Shown here one piece after another: positions 9,795 to 22,868 of a DNA stretch of 64,000 nt. The stretch is from Saccharomycopsis fibuligera x Saccharomycopsis cf. fibuligera (lineage: Eukaryota > Ascomycota > Saccharomycetes > Ascoideales > Saccharomycopsidaceae): NCBI GenBank assembly GCA_001936135.1, contig CP012815.1, forward strand, positions 124,001-188,000, read 5' to 3'. The position numbers and the translations under genes are program-made. A model generated the notes under the pieces. It saw nothing but the letters and a program-made list of their open reading frames with translations, ran no database searches and was not told the origin of the DNA. How positions within the stretch are numbered: position 1 is the stretch's first letter; each line of letters starts with the position of its first letter.

Positions 9795-12700
9795 ATGCCC
9801 GCTTCTAAGAAAGAGCCAACTTCTCAGGCCTCTAGTCCTCTGTTGCCGACCAGGCCCAGCAAGACTCCCAGTGTCGATGGCCATCATAAGCAGTTTGTTC
9901 TTTTGCAGCCAAAGAAATCAAACCAACAACAGAACCGCAATCCAAGCGGAGCAGCCAACAACAACAGCAATCCTAATCCTGCCAGCGCTAATGTCATCAG
10001 TGGCAATTACAATGTCACTGGTGCCACGAACTCCAACGCAAGCACTTCTGCAAATCCTGACAATAGTAACAATTCAATCCGTGTAATAAGCACCTCAGAT
10101 GACAAGAAAAAGAAAAAATTACAAAAAATGCCAATCACCCCAAGCAAAAGCAGATTTATCTTCAGTGTTGATGATGGAGAAGATGAAATTGAGCAGGATT
10201 TGGAAAGAGAATATCTTGAAGGTTATAATGACGCATTGCGCGGGAAATTGAGAAAAAAATTATCCAAGACTCCATTGTCTTTGACTTCGCCAAAATTGGG
10301 CTCTCAAGAGCAACCACAACAAAACATTGATTACGCGCAGCAACAAAAGAAGGGAAATGTTAAAAACTATATTAATAACAATAATAATAATCTTAGCGCA
10401 TCGATAAATAACCTCAATCGCAACATTCATGACATTGAAACCAACATTGCTCAAAATTTGATCAAAGTGGAAGAAGGGTTAAGGGATTTGGAAGTTAATG
10501 AAGATGACCTTAATCATCATTTGGAACATGGTGCTAACACCGACGAGAATAAATTCCCGTATCATAGATCAATTCTGCAGACTCCTCAAGAATATTTGGA
10601 TAATCTTGTTAGCTATGAGCATAGTATTTCCGCTAGCCCAAAGCAAACAGGAAACGCGAACAATAGCATCAATGGTGACATCAAATCTGAAGCTCCAGCT
10701 CAAGATAAAGATAACACAGCAAACGCCAACATTTACGATGAAGAAGAAACTGGAACAATTCTTGAAGACCCAGTTGCTGAAGCAAACTCCAATCGCGGCC
10801 ATGATGATGATGATGATAATGATGATGTAGTTGACGATGGCGGTAACGGCAACGCTGACGCTGGTTCTATTTCATCAATGGAAAGCTTTACTCTTAGAGA
10901 ACGTCAAGATGCAATTAACACCACTCACCCATTTGGTATTCGAATTTGGAAACCAGCAATTTACAAAAAATTCAGATCAGTGCAAAAAGAAGCAGACTTG
11001 GATATTCACGAAGAAGAAGACGCACCACGTCGTATTCATACGAGTGTTTATATCGGTAATATGCTTTGGACCCTTACATTTGGTCTAGTGGCATTCTTGC
11101 TATGTTTGATTGGGTCCCTTTTTGCCATTATTTGTTTCGGTTGGAGTAAGCACTCATTGCAATACTCAAGAATTTACTGGAAATTGGGCTTGTACTTGTT
11201 GCGCCCATTTGGCAAGATTGTTTACTTGTATAAGGATAAAAACTATTTGGATGAAGATTTGAACGAGGGAAGCTCGATTAATGAGTACAGAAGATGGATA
11301 AGCGATGATCAAGAAGCTGGGTTTTTCTTTACTTCAAATTCACTGAACGAACAAAGGCCTTTGCTTAGCGACGTGCAGAATGCGCCATCAAGAACTTACA
11401 GCTCAACCAATATCAGTACCCGGAATACTAGTCATCTCGACAACAACAACAACGACGACGACAACGACAGTGAAGCAGAAAATAACACCAAAATTAGATT
11501 GTTCGGTAGAGGCCAATGGAACATGGGCCGCATTTGTTTCTTTATCTACTTTTATCTCGTTTTGCAACCCGTATTGTTGCTAATCAGTGCAATTTGTTGG
11601 TTACTTGTCTTCACCATACCAATGTCAAAAGTCACTGCTTTGGTTTGCTCCCATTTACGTCAACGTCCGTTATCGATTTTTTTCCAATCTGACAAAAACA
11701 ACAAAATCAGTAGCAAAGAGGCAAGTGTGCTTGTTTGCACTTATCGTGCCTCGGGTTTGCATTACTACAAATATACCGTTGATGGTACAAATATTATCAT
11801 TTTAAACTTGATGGCGATGGTTTTTTTTGTGATTTTTGATTTTTACTTTTTGAAAGAATTTCTCGAAATCGAAAGATTTTTCACTGATTCGTTGCTTATT
11901 TTCATTGTATGTCTATTGAGTATCATTCCATTGGCTTACTTTATTGGTCAAGCTGTTGCTTCCATTTCGGCGCAATCCTCAATGGGACTAGGTGCAGTGA
12001 TCAATGCTTTCTTCTCAACAATTGTCGAAATTTTCCTTTACTGCGTCGCATTAAACCAAAAAAAAGGATTGCTTGTTGAAGGATCAATGATTGGATCCGT
12101 ATTAGGGGCAGTGTTGTTATTGCCTGGCTTATCAATGTGTGCTGGTGCAATAAAACGAAAGACACAACGATACAATCCTAGAAGTGCAGGCGTTAGTTCG
12201 ACAATGTTGTTGTTTTCGACCGTGGTTATGTTTACGCCAACTATCTTCCATCAGATTTTTGGATCTTATGATATTACATGTATTCCATGTAATGCAAAAC
12301 CGGAAAGCGAGTATGAAATTAAGAACACTGCACTTGCTCAGACTGAACCATTGACATTATCCAGTTTGAAAAATTTGACCTCCAGCATGTTTTACAGCGC
12401 TATTGCCTCTAGCAGCTCTGGCATGTCATCAACTTGTCAAAAATGTCATGTTAGCCAACCACCGTTGAAAGCCGATAAATTATACTTGCAAATCTTGAAA
12501 CCGTTTTCCATTTTTGCCGTATGCGTTTTGTTTTTTAGTTATGGGATTGCTCTTTGGTTCACCTTGAGAACTCATGCGGCATTAATTTGGCAAACTCCAA
12601 CCACTAGTGAGTCCAGACAAGTTCAACCTCTGCACCACCATCAACTGCAACTGCAACAGCATTCTCAGCAGCAGCAGCAGCAGTCATCCGTGCCTGGGTC

Positions 12701-12987
12701 GACATCGTTGCAGCCAATTAGAACCCCTAGACATAATGGATTACAATCTCCAAGTTTATTATCATTGAGTGATTCTGCAATCAATGCAAGTGCAAATGTC
12801 AATGCAGGTGCTGGCAATGTCAGCCAACCATATAATTACGCACAACAGGCCGGTTCAATTCATAGACCTTCACTTTCTAAAAGGGTTTCAAGTGCAGCAA
12901 ATGCAAGAAAAATGCCACAGCAACAAAAGCAACTTGAAGGTCAACAATCTCAGTCATTCCAGCAACAACAACAGCAGCAACAGCAGC

Positions 12988-13021
<34 letters not shown>

Positions 13022-13703
13022 GTTCGATTTTTATTCAGTACCTCATGCTGAATTGCAATCTCCTCGTATCAATCCAGCCGCTGGCGATGCTGCCAATGTT
13101 AACGCTAATACTACTGCCATTGCTGATCATGAAGGTGGAGGCCACGATGCGCCAAACTGGTCAAGAAAAAAGTCCAGTGTTATTTTACTTGGTGCCACTG
13201 TTCTCTATGCAGTAATTGCCGAAATCTTGGTAGATTGTGTTGATGTAGTGTTGGTACAGTTCCCCATCAATGCTAAATTCTTAGGTTTGACCGTCTTTGC
13301 GCTTGTTCCCAACACCACTGAATTTCTCAACGCTATTAGTTTTGCCATGTACGGAAACGTTGCACTATCTATGGAAATTGGTAGTGCTTATGTCTTGCAG
13401 GTTCTACAGTTGCAGATTCCTGCCCTCGTGATTTTTTCAATGTGGAGATTATCCAAAGTTATGGGAAGTGATGGGAATTTGGATGAGTTGAGAAAATGGG
13501 ACTTGAACAGCAATATGCTAACGTTGATTTTCTCCAGATGGGACTGTATCGCAAGCGTGGTTTCAGTCTACATATTCACTTACATTTATGCCGAAGGGAA
13601 AAGTAATTATTTTAAGGGAAGCTTGTTGATATTGTTGTATTTAGTGGTTATTTTGGGGTTCTATTATAGCGGGGAGGTTGATCCGAATTCATTCTTTAAT
13701 TGA
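9795..13703 (+). CDS. VNX1: vacuolar monovalent cation/H+ antiporter of the CAX family
   Basis: Integral membrane exchanger of 1302 residues. Yeast Vnx1 (908 residues) moves Na+ or K+ into the vacuole in exchange for protons. A Ser/Asn-rich cytosolic head of about 380 residues, with acidic stretches, precedes the conserved entry segment THPFGIRIWKPAIYKKFRSV. Hydrophobic helices start near residue 420 and fall in two groups (about 420-930 and 1145-1300). The CaCA-type repeat motifs are GQAVASISAQSSMGLGAVIN with an acidic residue in TIVEIFLYC, and VPNTTEFLNAISFAMYGNVA in the second half. The loop between the groups holds a Gln-rich block with a run of over 20 Gln near residues 1055-1075. The extra length is low-complexity sequence. 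Confidence 0.88.
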
Positions 13704-15659
13704 TTTGGATGCTTGCTTGTTTTATTAGAATGAGTGGAATATGATAGGACTTTCTGGTTGGGGACTATTAATACGGTCAAACTTTGCAAATACGATAATT
13801 GAAAAAAGATAAATAACTTGGGAGATGAAAAAATTAATCAGTCTTAATTATCAATTACCTATTACTAATTACCAATTTCAGATGAATTTTTATTTCTGAA
13901 CGTTTTGTCTTGGCATGACGCCATACTAATGCTACTAGATTTTACTACTTTATCAACACCAAGTACCATCAGAAACGTACTTATCAGATATTGAACTATT
14001 GAATGAACCAGTACAAAAAGAAAAAAAAAGTCTTTAGTTTTTTCCATAAAGACATTAGAAAAAATTTATTTTCATTTTATTTTTTTTAAACTTATATTTT
14101 ATTTTGTTTTTGTTTTGCTTTGTCTGTTTCCTATGTTTTTTTTTGTTTTCGTTTTCAATCGATTTAATTTTGCACTTATCGGTTATAAGTTCTTTACTCT
14201 TCAATATTTTAGTTTCTTAGCTTTGCTTTACTTTCTTGTTTTTCTTCGTTGCTGTTTGCCTGCTTGCCTATTTGTCTGTTTTCTTCTTTCATCTTTTAAT
14301 CATTCATAAAATTGCCTAGAGCTTTAGTCATTTCTTTCTCTTTTTCATAACTTGACCCGCTGATCAAATTTTATTGTTATTGTTTAATTTTTTTTCTTTT
14401 TTCATTATACCTTAGATTATAGTAATAGCACAATAATACAATATAATATAAAATTTCTTTCCAAGTTAAAGTTATCAGCATTTGTCTCATTCGCGTACTA
14501 TTCATATTCTTGAATGAATAATAATCATGTATATTAACCGGATAAAATATTATCAAAACAGTTTCCACAGTATTATGTCTCACAAAAACATTTGCTTCGC
14601 GACAAAAGAAATTAGAAAAAGATTCCCTTTTTTACACAAATATAAACTCGCATCCTTATATACAGGGCACCATCAAAAAACCCAACTACACTTACAAAAT
14701 AATTCTGAAGAGAAAATCTCTATGTTTAACGGAACAAAAAACCGCACTTTTATTTAGCGTAGTCGACTAATTCATTACCGATATAATTCATCTGGATGAG
14801 ATTCGGGAGCAGTTTAAAAGGAATCGAATAACGCTCTGTTGGTTTAGCGTACTTTACATAACTGTGCCAATGAAAATAAAGGATGTCGGCGAGGCTGGAT
14901 TGCTGTAATGATAACTTTGTTGGTAAGCTTGTGATATTTAAGTCATTGTGGCAGCAATTTGCTTAGGGTGCAACCTACTTTTTTTCAAGGGCAATAGACG
15001 TTCTTTTTAGCGGTTCATTATCTTGGCTAATTGGCATAATGTTCATTCAAATCCAACCCTAAAAGGAGGTAGGTAACTTAGCGGGCAGCAAAAGCTGTTG
15101 GAGACAAGACTTTTTTTTTTTTCTGAGGAATCACAACTAGTTCTTGTAATAGCAGGAATCTTATCAAGGCTATTTTGAGACATAATACTAAACTGACTAC
15201 CACTTCCGAGGACAGCTTTCCATGTATTACCACAAAGAATAGTCTGCACAATGATATAAGGATTAAAATGCGTTGATTTTGTAAGTGTTTAATAAACAGA
15301 GAAGTAAAATACAACGACCTTACTCGAATGAATGGCAGATCTTCGTAGTCGGGAGTTTGACTGAAAGGTTGGATTGTAAAGCCGTCGTTGATATACGGCG
15401 AAAAGCTAGGAAATGGATTAATAATGAGAAATATAGAAAGAACACCCTTAAAGAAAAATATGCAAAGAGGATGCGAAAAATAGGAATGTTTCAAAATGTT
15501 ACAACTCGACATTGTTCGAGCAAATCATAAAATCAAACATAAATTTTTATATTACACTGGTTTAATTAAACAACTGGCCTTTACCACAAGCGTCTTCTAA
15601 ATAGTTAAAACATAAAACTAAAACTTTTTTTTTATTAAAGGACATCTTCCGCAGTACTC
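13704..15659. other. convergent VNX1 / SIN3 intergenic region
   Basis: About 2 kb lies between two gene 3' ends, long for this genome. The first half (to about 14750) is T-rich. The stretch 14760-15530 has more balanced composition and overlapping open frames on both strands (about 15285-15530 plus, basic; 15078-15512 minus, hydrophobic), neither with a recognised family nor a convincing ATG. It may hold a decayed gene or a non-coding RNA; nothing is firmly supported. Confidence 0.4.
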
Positions 15660-18600
15660 TTATTTCTCATTATCATCATTATTATCACTAGCATTTCCAC
15701 TCTTCCCTTCTCCTTCCTCGATTTCTTTAGCTGACAAATTCTTCTTCTTCTTTTGCACCAATTGCTCAAACTTACTTATACCATCAGCAATATCTTGCTC
15801 CTCGAGCCCATTCTTCCATCCAAATTCACCATCTATCGCCTTCTTGAAGAATCGGGACTCTGCTTTCTTTTGTTTTTTATTCTTCTCGTCACCTTCAACC
15901 TTGTTGGCTAACTTGTCATGAGTAGGACTATGATATACAGAATATCTTGTGTATTCATCGCTCGATCCACTGGCTAATGTCAACTTGTAATCTTCTTTAC
16001 TGATTTGGATTTTTAATTGAGAATTGGTATAACCGTCAACTCCACCACTCGCAACATCATCTTCCAATGCCGCATCAGTATCACCGCCATTAGCATCTTC
16101 ATTTTCCTCACTGTGGTTATTGTGACTGTTGCTACGGTTATTGTGATTAGTACTGTTGTTGCTGTTGTTTTGGTTGCGCTGATGTTGAATGCGCTTAGCT
16201 GCTGCATTGTTTGCATTTTCTTCAGCAATAGCAATTGCAGATCTGACAAAAGGAACATTGATTTTATCCACTGGGACCCCTTCTGTTGGATGGCTCATGA
16301 AATAACTGGTCAAATAATAATTGTACTGTTCTTCAGCTGTACGTTTATCCTTCAATGTCAAATCGTCCACTGCGACAAACTGCACTGCAGCAAATCTGCG
16401 CGATTCATCATACTCAATTCTAAACATATTCTCTTCGGCATTCATCAAGCTGCGCACCTTCATTCTGTAAATGATTTGTTGACGAGTTGTTGTTATTAAT
16501 GAGGTGCGATCCTGTTCAAAAAGTAGCATCATTTCACTGGTCTTGTGATCCGAGGTAATATTATGCATATGTTTAACTAACCCTTGGGCCAATTTGTCCA
16601 CCGTGAATAATTTGAAAGCCTTGTTACGGTATGCTTGTCTAAGTGATTCTTCAAACCACTGATGTTCAATGTCACCTTCAATTAACCGTACCGACATGTC
16701 AAGAACTTGCCGGTAACAATTTTCTCCAGAAATTTGCATTCCGATTTCCTCTAATTGATGAGATAACAAATCCAAATCTTTAGCAAACGGAACTTCAGTG
16801 CGTGACTTTATTTCATGTTCAATGGTAGCATTCATCTTTTTGAGTTCAAGTAATCTTGAATACAAAGTTTGCAAGTAACGGAAAAACACATAAATTGTGG
16901 TATTTCCAAACAAATTGTAAATTGGACGTTTACTGTTTTGCAGTCTAGGAATAGATTCATCAGGCGCGGTTATTGAATTGTCCTTGTCAATAGTTTGAAT
17001 CCATGATTCACCGGCTCTGGCGAATTCATCTGGAAATTCTTCATTTCCGTTGTTACTATCACTGGCTGTATCATCTTTATTTGGACTGCTATTGCTGTTG
17101 CTAGCGTTGTTCTTAGTATTAATTCTCTTGTTTCTTCTTAGTACATCCTTGAGCAAATCAGGTTCCCGACCTCTTTTTCTTGAGCTACTGGAAGTAACTT
17201 CAGTTACCTGTCTCTTTTGAGGCGATAACAAACCATTACCATTAGCAATATCAAACTCATTATTACTGTTACCTTCAACTTCACCGAGGTACAACTTGGC
17301 TAAATTTTCCCGTTCACTTTCTTCCAAATTAAAAAACAATCCAACAAAAGAATTGTAAAAATCTGCTAATTTCACTTTATCGTTATTAGAGTATGAACTC
17401 ACTTGTAACCAAGCAACAGCTAACCGGCCAATATCAGCTAAAACTTCAAAATCATCAAATGTGTATTCTAGTTGCTCTTGAGCTTTTGGAGCCATTGGTA
17501 TAATTCTTTTGGAAGTTTGCTCCACTTTAACTGAACTAATCTCAGATATCAACTGCTTGGTGGTTAATAATTTCTTATCAGTTTGCTTGAAGGTCAAACC
17601 AATGTGATCCAAAGATTTATAATAAAGTTTCAATTCCTGTTCACGCCAAATTTTACACCATTCACGATGCAGTTTACGCCATTCTTCATCCTTTTGCTTT
17701 AACCGTTTCAATACAATTGGCACTGCAACACAAGGTGTCTCATGTAATGCATCAATTACTTTGAAACCTTTCTTTTCACCGTAAATCTTGCGAATAATTT
17801 TTTTGTAAATAGTTCTGGAAGTATGGCCCAAGCCTTCCGATAACTTAAATGCAGCTTTTTCTTCATTGCCCATGCTTGCAATGCGATGAGCTATAGCTTC
17901 AAGAGTTTGGATGGTGCGCATATTGTTCTCCATGTAGAAATCATACTCATGACGTTCTTCTTCAATACGATGAAGCCCTTCTTCATATTGGTTTTTTCGA
18001 TGAGCAATGTATCCACTTTCTTCAGAATCCCAAGTTGGATGACCCACCCATTCGTCATTGAGCACCTCCCAGCAAACTTCATCTCTTCCGGAACATGGCA
18101 TGTAGGTTTCTGCCTTTGGGAGTTGTCTATAAGAAGGACCATATCTTTTACATAGGCCCAACTCAAGACGATGTTTTTTAAATTCAATATTTTCAATATG
18201 GTATGGAATATCTTTAAAATTGATAAATTTCTTAAACCAAGCGAAAAGTTCTAGAGAGTCGCCAATAAATGGTTCAACACGCTCAACAAGCATACGTTTA
18301 TCAATAATTTCGCTACTGTAAAGATTAAGAAGCTTAATAAAATTGTTATATGTAGTCTTGTTGCCAATGTGCTTGCGAACTTTATCAAAAAATGATAATT
18401 CCTCATCAAGAGTTCCTTTAGGTTGTACTTCAATGATTGGGTTGGTAAACACAACTTGGCCCTGTTGCTGTTGAGATTGCTGTAATGGTTGGGAATAATC
18501 TGGCTTGAGAGTGTCTCTTTCACTAGAATAACTGGCTGGTGCTATTGGTGCAGGTACTGCTGGCGTTGGTGGTTGTGGTAATGCTGATGCTGCTGCTGCG

Positions 18601-19215
18601 GGAATCTGCTGCTCATGTTCTTGCTTCTTTGCAACTTTGGAATTTGCTACTGTTCCTTTAATTGGTGGTTGGAAATTGCCATATGGAGGTAACTGTATGT
18701 CCTCTTTTTGCTGCTGTTGCTGGTGGTGATGATGTTGGTATTGATCTGGTTGTGGTGGCAGTTGTTGTAAAATGTTGTGAGGCGACTGAGCTGAATATGG
18801 CGAATCAGCTGCCGCCAGACTATGTTGCTGCAATGGCACCTGGTAATGTTCATATGAGTGGTCAACACTAGTATTTCCGTTTCCATTCGAATATTGAGGT
18901 GTTGAGCTAACAAATGTCGGTGGGTGATTGTTGTTAACCAGTGTGGAAGTCCCATTTGCTGGTCCTTCTACGGCATCTGGATCAGGTAAAAATTTCTTGA
19001 AATCAGCTAATAAGTCAGGAGCATTTTGGAAAAGCAATGCTACTTGTTGGTAAACTTCTTGAATAGGACGTTGCTCTCTGCGGTAAGTTTGCAACAAGTC
19101 CAAGAAATCTTTGTAAATATGAGGCTCATTGGTAAATCTAACCTTAATCTTGTTGACGTATCCAATGGCATCGTCCATTTCTACTGGAACACTTTCTGCT
19201 CTTTGCTGCTGCTGC

Positions 19216-19246
<31 letters not shown>

Positions 19247-19961
19247 GGATGAGACCCACTGGCGGGTAAACTGGTTCTGGTTGTTGTGGATGTATGGTTT
19301 GGTGATGTTGAATAGGATCGTAAGGTGGTTGGGCGCCGGTTGCTGATGGCACTGAACTATTAGTGTGAGTAGTAGCAGCACCATTAGTATGGATGGTTCC
19401 ATTAGAAAAGCTATCACCATTAGAATGAGAAATACCACTAACATGTCCAGGGTATAGTTGAGGATGCTCGCTATTTTCAGTAGCAGTAGCAGTGGTAATT
19501 GTCCCGTTTGGGGTGGTGACTCTAATTGGATTTGGATCATTTGGATCTGAAGAACAAACAATGCTATATCCTGGAGGCAAAAAGGTGTTGAAACCTTCAA
19601 CAAGTAATGGATGACCTTTGAAAAGAGTAGAAACACGTTCAATGACACCCGGAGTGTCTATGCGCTGAGTATTAAAGTCCTTCATAATGTCAAGAAAATT
19701 GTTGTAAACATTGGGCTGGTGCTGAAATTGTGACTTTACTTGATCCAAATAAGAAAGTGCGTCCTCAATATTGAGCCTGCGAGCACCGTAGGGCTGCTGA
19801 TCATGAGCTGGGGCACTACCAGGAGCCGGCGTGAGGCCAGTGCTTGTGCCTGACGTCGTTGAGACAGGAACTGGAACATTGTTGTTTATGTCCGACGACT
19901 GCTGGGTTGGCAAGGATTGGGCAGGGGCCAGGGGCACCTGCTGTTGATACTCTTCATTCAT
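15660..19961 (-). CDS. SIN3: Sin3 transcriptional corepressor scaffold
   Basis: Scaffold of the Rpd3 histone deacetylase complexes in the nucleus, recruited by DNA-binding repressors, 1433 residues. Three paired amphipathic helix domains are visible: PAH1 at about 62-135 (EDALSYLDQVKSQF), PAH2 at about 258-330 (DDAIGYVNKIKVRF) and PAH3 at about 514-585 (DEELSFFDKVRKHI). The HDAC-interaction domain follows, starting near residue 600 (LCKRYGPSYRQLPKAE, then CWEVLNDEWVGHPTW). The conserved Sin3 C-terminal region spans about residues 1020-1250. A 16-residue Gln run precedes PAH2, and the linkers and tail are Asn/Gln-rich. The ATG at 19961 is the first in frame and is followed directly by the PAH1 leader. 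Confidence 0.95.
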
Positions 19962-22868
19962 ATTCTGAGTTTGTTAGTATTGGTAAAGAAATAGAAGTGG
20001 ATAAAAGAATAAAGCAAAACAAAAAAAAAGTAGACCTAAAAGACGATGGCCAAGTTTTATGTTCTCGACAAAAAAAAAAGTCAAAGGAATTGCTGAGAGT
20101 TTTGATAGGAAGGAAAATGGTGTGAGCGGTGGAAAAGGAAAGGATGAGAAAATAAACAGCATACATACACTTGAGTATGTTCAGTATCAGAGCAGGCAAG
20201 TAGCTGCGAACACTTATGGACAAATTATGAAGTGTGTGTGGTGTGCTGTTGGGTTAGCTGTTTATCACCATCGCGATAATGTAATGATATATTCGCTTGA
20301 TACTCAAAACAGACGGCTGCCGTCCAACCGCCGAAGCGTTCGCTGCGCTAAGCGCGATAGTAAGTTGCCCGGATAAGAATAGGATCCACTTAGTTGGTAC
20401 CTTTATTATTCTCTAGGCACTGGTTTATATTTCGACATGATCACACTCTGATCCTGAATATCCTGACCATTAGAGTGCTATTTGCCACCAGGATCGGATC
20501 TCAATTAATAATTTTTGGCTTACAATAACTTTTTCATAAGCTGGGTCGATGCAAAGTCAAGTAGTTGAGTCGTGTGTTTAATGGTGCGGTACAAAATGCG
20601 CTCGTGTTAATTGTTAGCAGAATATGTAGGCGTGTCACATTGTACTTTTACTTCTTCTCAAGTTCTTATTTGTATGTGTAACCAAAAGGTTTTTCGAGGC
20701 AAGATCGTTGGCCATGATTTTTGAGCTATTTGTTGGGCAGAGGTTATTGTGTACTATCGTCTAGCTATGGTTGCTTTTTCATAGTTTTAAAGCCTCGTGT
20801 AAATCTTTTTATTATTCCTGCCCTTATTTCAATGTTTTTTGTGCTTTACTTACCAGGAGCACTCTAAGGTGATTGGCTTCAAGGGGAAGAGGAAAGAAGG
20901 GTGTTTGCTAATATTTATACTGTGATGATTAAGATTATGTAACAGTTGTGGCTGCAAATTGTGAATACAAAAACTCATCTCATATAAATTTAGGCATCAA
21001 GAGAAAAGTTTTCTGCACCCTATCATGTTTTGTCATTGTTTCCAACACTGAACTAGTGGTAATTCAGTGACGTATATGTTGTACTTTTTTCAAATAACAA
21101 AACTCATGAATGGCTTGGAGAATATTATAACTCTGGTCATAATTAGTGCAGGGCTAACAATAATAGGTTGAGCAGTATAAAATAATAAACATACAGAATT
21201 AAACAAATATCAGGGTCAATATGTCAATAATGATAAGCGCAATTGAATTCTTTTCTATCAAGTTAAGGCAAAGTGATGCGCCCCCGAATACCACTTGACC
21301 ACTTTTTTTCACAATAGTTTATAAAAAAACAATAAAAAAAAACTTTCGATCTCTATTTGGAAGAAAAATGTTGCGAATATCTTCCCACATTGTGTTCAAA
21401 TTTTGCAAAAAACATGTTATTATTCAATAATAATTTTTACTAACTTGCTTATCTTCTCGGTTAACATCTCATTGACATGTTCTTGTATCTATTTAGAGAT
21501 TGCAGAATTTTTCTGTTTCCTCGACTTCAAATCACTATCTGTACGTCTTGATGAGAAATTGAAGACCGCATACTTGGTTTAACAAGATGTACTGAATTTG
21601 GTAAATGAAATTCCTAAAAAGATTGAGTTTAGTTTGAGTGCAAGCCGATGGCGACAGCAGATTATGCAAGCCAGTGGAAATAACATATTGGCCCTGTAAA
21701 CAGCAATATCTTAGAGACCATACACATTATATTCAATAGAACCGCCATGCTAGAGCGCTGCTAGACTTTTCCTTAATAAAGTGGGAACAGACCACATTCA
21801 TATTTCTTGTAAGGAAGGAGGAGCACAACAGTCTCTGTCGGTGTACTTCACCAACCAAAATTTGAAGTACTTCATTTATCAAAATGCAAACTAAGATATG
21901 AATGATATACTGTTAAGTAAGTAATATATACATACACAAATTTCAGAATAAAGATATACCGTTTTTTAGTCCATCAATGTTTGGCCTAGTATCCAAAAAA
22001 AAATTAAAAAAAAAAAAAAAAAAAGTCAAGAGAGGGAACAATGAGAACCACGGGGTACTTTCAATATCAAGTATTGCAGAGGTATATACCAGATTTTTAG
22101 CTCGCTAGCTAGTTTTAGACAATCTTTGAATGAGCCAAATGCTTTTGCCTCCATCATGAAGGTGTCAATTCTGCATCTTTGGTATTATTGTTGCAATCTA
22201 AGGAATTTGAATTGTAAAATTAATTGTTGATTATCATCAATCCTTCGGCTATTTATTGTCTCAGATAGCTTATCTTTAGTGCCCCTTAAAATTAGTCCGC
22301 TAGCAGTGGGATTTTATTTAGTTGCTTAACTTCGCATATAAATAATAACATACTAGAATATTCAATACTTGCTTTATCGTCTTTTCAAAGTCGCTGGCAT
22401 GCCAATTATTTAGCAGAATTGATGATGAGTCAACCTTGTTTGTTTTTTGGAGGCCGTTTGTGAGCGAGATAAGCAATGGTACGTGGTGGCATTCATAAAA
22501 TTGATGAAATTTTTTTACAAAACTAGTAATGTTTAGCTCTCCAAGAATAAATGAGGCTCAAACTAGTAGCTATTAACCGTTACCTGTCACCATATCTGAG
22601 GTAAGACTGACTTCGTTGTGGCCAGTTTATAATGAACTGGCGCATGTTGGAGTGGCTATGCGCCTTCCTGCATGTAATCTCCGGTTTACCCTTCGCTGGT
22701 TATCAAAACCGGTTTTTCCATTCCGTTTTGAAAATATCCAAATTCAAGTACAAGAAAAATAAAAGAAAAAATTTTTTAAAACGTCAGCTTGTCAGCTTTT
22801 AGTGACGAACCTCTTGTTTGTATACCATATACACAACACATCAATCACATCACCTTGTCATCATCATC
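19962..22868. other. 2.9-kb divergent SIN3 / SES1 intergenic region
   Basis: This is the longest gap in the window. No protein or tRNA gene was found. A GC-rich patch lies at about 20325-20372, A-runs at about 22003-22024, and a cluster of short inverted repeats at 22621-22712 upstream of SES1. The stretch 20400-22600 is AT-rich and without long open frames. A centromere, origin, non-coding RNA or relic repeat cannot be told apart by eye. Confidence 0.45.

Noticed and set aside
20325-20372. GC-rich patch considered as a tRNA gene
   Set aside because: No cloverleaf and no B box could be built on either strand.
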